Shown piece after piece: positions 6,007 through 7,023 of a DNA stretch of 7,023 bases; position 1 is the first letter of the stretch, and each line of letters opens with the position of its first letter. The DNA is taken from positions 1 to 7,023 of the forward strand of contig JANWLJ010000099.1 in the NCBI GenBank assembly GCA_025450955.1. Direction: 5' to 3'. Under the pieces are notes generated by a model, which was not told where the DNA came from, did no database searches, and worked only from the letters and a program-made list of their open reading frames with translations. A program made the translations under genes and the position numbers. This stretch comes from Polyangium sp. (in: bacteria). GTDB taxonomy: Bacteria > Myxococcota_A > Polyangia > Palsa-1104.

Positions 6007-6896
6007 GGATGGCTCACCACCAGCGCGATGAAGAGTGCCGGTAGGTATACCAGCGTATAGAGGAAGTACCAGCGCGCCCACTTGTCCCGCGCCTCGCGCG
6101 AAAGGCCGTACAGCGCGAGCGTCACCAGCCCGCCGCCGAGCGCCAGCGCCGCCGCCAGATAGAAGGCGCCGCCGATTCCGGCGCGCACCACCTGCAAGGA
6201 GACCGCGAGCATGAGCAGCGAGTAGAAGGCGATGCGCTCTTTGGCGCCCTGCACCCCGCGCTCGATCGGGACCACCTTGAGCCCGGCCGCCTTGTACTCC
6301 TCGGCGCGGAACAGCGAGATGGCGATGAAGTGGGGGAGCTGCCAGACGAACAAAATCAAAAACAGCGCGACGCCGCCCGAGCCGAGGCTGCCGGTGGCCG
6401 CGGTCCAGCCCATGAGCGGCGGGATCGCGCCCGGCACCGCGCCGACGAGCAGCGCGGCCGTCGAGCGGCGCTTCATTGGGGTGTAGACGAGCACGTAGAG
6501 CACCAGCGACAGGCCGGCTAAAAATCCGGTGAGCGGATTGACCGCGAAGGTGAGCAGCGGGATCGCCAGCGCGCTCCACAAAAGACCGCAGAAGAGCGCC
6601 ACCTCGGGCGAAAGCCGCCCCGACGGCAGCGGGCGGTTGCGGGTGCGGCGCATGAGCGCGTCGGTGTCGCGCTCGAGATACATGTTGAGCGCGTTGGCGC
6701 CCGCGACCACCAGCATCACCCCGGCGAGCGTCGCCGCCCACAACATCGGATCGCGCGAGCCCGGCGCGAGCCACAGCCCGCCGAGCGTGGTGATGAGCAC
6801 CATGAAGGTGATGCGCGGTTTCGAGAGCTCGACCAGCGACGACAAAGTAGCGAACGCGCGGGCGGGCGCGGGCAGCGTTTCGGCGCGAGACTTCAT
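6003..6896 (-). CDS. ctaB: Protoheme IX farnesyltransferase (heme O synthase)
   Basis: The product has 297 residues, the normal length for CtaB/CyoE, and is a polytopic UbiA-superfamily prenyltransferase. It adds a farnesyl group from farnesyl diphosphate to heme B, giving heme O. Diagnostic blocks are SKPRIT (25-30), the first Asp-rich site in NALNMYLERDTDALMRRT (68-85) followed by NRPLPSGR (87-94), YTPMKRRS (138-145), VGAVPGAIPPLMGW (151-164) and the WQLPHF plus RAEEY region (185-201). The ATG at 6896 has a GGAG box 7 nt upstream (6904-6907) and overlaps the stop of the upstream ctaA-like gene by 4 nt (ATGA). It overlaps the next gene, the ABC ATPase, in the same way. The product feeds heme A synthesis for an aa3-type oxidase, or heme O directly for a bo3-type enzyme. 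Confidence 0.97.
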   Translation of the reverse strand: MKSRAETLPAPARAFATLSSLVELSKPRITFMVLITTLGGLWLAPGSRDPMLWAATLAGVMLVVAGANALNMYLERDTDALMRRTRNRPLPSGRLSPEVALFCGLLWSALAIPLLTFAVNPLTGFLAGLSLVLYVLVYTPMKRRSTAALLVGAVPGAIPPLMGWTAATGSLGSGGVALFLILFVWQLPHFIAISLFRAEEYKAAGLKVVPIERGVQGAKERIAFYSLLMLAVSLQVVRAGIGGAFYLAAALALGGGLVTLALYGLSREARDKWARWYFLYTLVYLPALFIALVVSHP

Positions 6897-7023
6897 GCAA
6901 GCACTCCGTGGCCCTGAGCGGGCGCGGGCTCGCTCGCAGGCTCGAGCGCGCGCGCCGGCCCGAGCTCGCCGCGCGAAAGGAGATAGAGCGACACCAGATC
7001 CGCGAGCAGGAGCGCCGCCAGCC
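6893..7023 (-). CDS. C-terminus of membrane protein upstream of ctaB, probably CtaA/COX15 heme A synthase (partial)
   Basis: Only the last 42 residues are in the window; this piece is too short for most ORF calls but is the only frame with sensible content. It begins with a hydrophobic helix (LAALLLADLVSLYLL) and continues with a polar Pro/Ala/Glu-rich tail ending GHGVLA. The TGA at 6895-6893 overlaps the ctaB start as ATGA, so it belongs to the same operon. A membrane protein directly before ctaB in an oxidase-assembly operon is most often CtaA/COX15, which converts heme O to heme A, and a final membrane helix fits. The fragment has no diagnostic heme-ligand motif, so the name rests on context; an oxidase subunit is the main alternative. 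Confidence 0.55.
   Translation of the reverse strand, partial: LAALLLADLVSLYLLSRGELGPARALEPASEPAPAQGHGVLA

Noticed and set aside
6007..6900. Extension of the ABC ATPase frame upstream, giving a 618-residue protein
   Set aside because: The extension lies over ctaB in a different frame, is Arg/Ala-rich and has no domain; the ATG at 6006 with ATGA overlap explains the start.
1..7023. tRNA, rRNA, CRISPR, insertion sequence or riboswitch
   Set aside because: Reading both strands I saw no tRNA-like cloverleaf, no regular spaced repeats, no transposase and no sizeable non-coding gap besides 542-687.

Overview
The window is GC-rich (roughly 70 % by eye) with dense, mostly overlapping genes. It looks like a chromosomal segment from a myxobacterium-like organism (Myxococcota, former Deltaproteobacteria). 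The main clues are the strong G/C third-position bias, the large secreted lipoprotein with Gly/Asp-rich linker, Cys-rich modules and FG-GAP/VCBS repeats, and the cytochrome-oxidase biogenesis cluster. The taxon is inferred from style, not from a marker gene.

Layout. Positions 1-541 (minus) hold the N-terminal part of an exported DsbA-like, thioredoxin-fold protein whose CXXC position reads HPDS; it runs off the left edge. Positions 542-687 are a divergent intergenic region with short direct repeats, a possible stem and a perfect AGGAGG ribosome binding site. Positions 688-3114 (plus) encode an 808-residue predicted lipoprotein with about six Asp-rich FG-GAP/VCBS calcium loops, two Cys-rich segments and a CARDB-like C-terminus. 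It ends 6 bp from the end of a convergent minus-strand operon.

That operon, read right to left from 7023 to 3121, contains the C-terminus of a probable heme A synthase (ctaA), heme O synthase (ctaB), an ABC-2 type ATPase and permease pair, a Sco1/SenC copper chaperone, and a DUF420 (YozB/CtaM-like) membrane protein. Junctions are 4-nt overlap (ctaA/ctaB), 4-nt overlap (ctaB/ATPase), 1-nt overlap (ATPase/permease), 2-nt gap (permease/sco), and 4-nt overlap (sco/DUF420). This indicates one transcript with translational coupling.

How the genes fit together. CtaB farnesylates heme B to heme O and CtaA would oxidise it to heme A. Sco delivers copper to, or reduces, the CuA site of subunit II. DUF420 proteins are needed for aa3 oxidase function in Firmicutes. 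The block is therefore an assembly module for an aa3-type heme-copper oxidase whose structural genes probably lie outside the window. The ABC-2 exporter inside this module has no obvious substrate and is the most interesting functional unknown. I see no RNA genes, insertion sequences, CRISPR arrays or clear terminators, and I do not see convincing evidence for an entirely new system.
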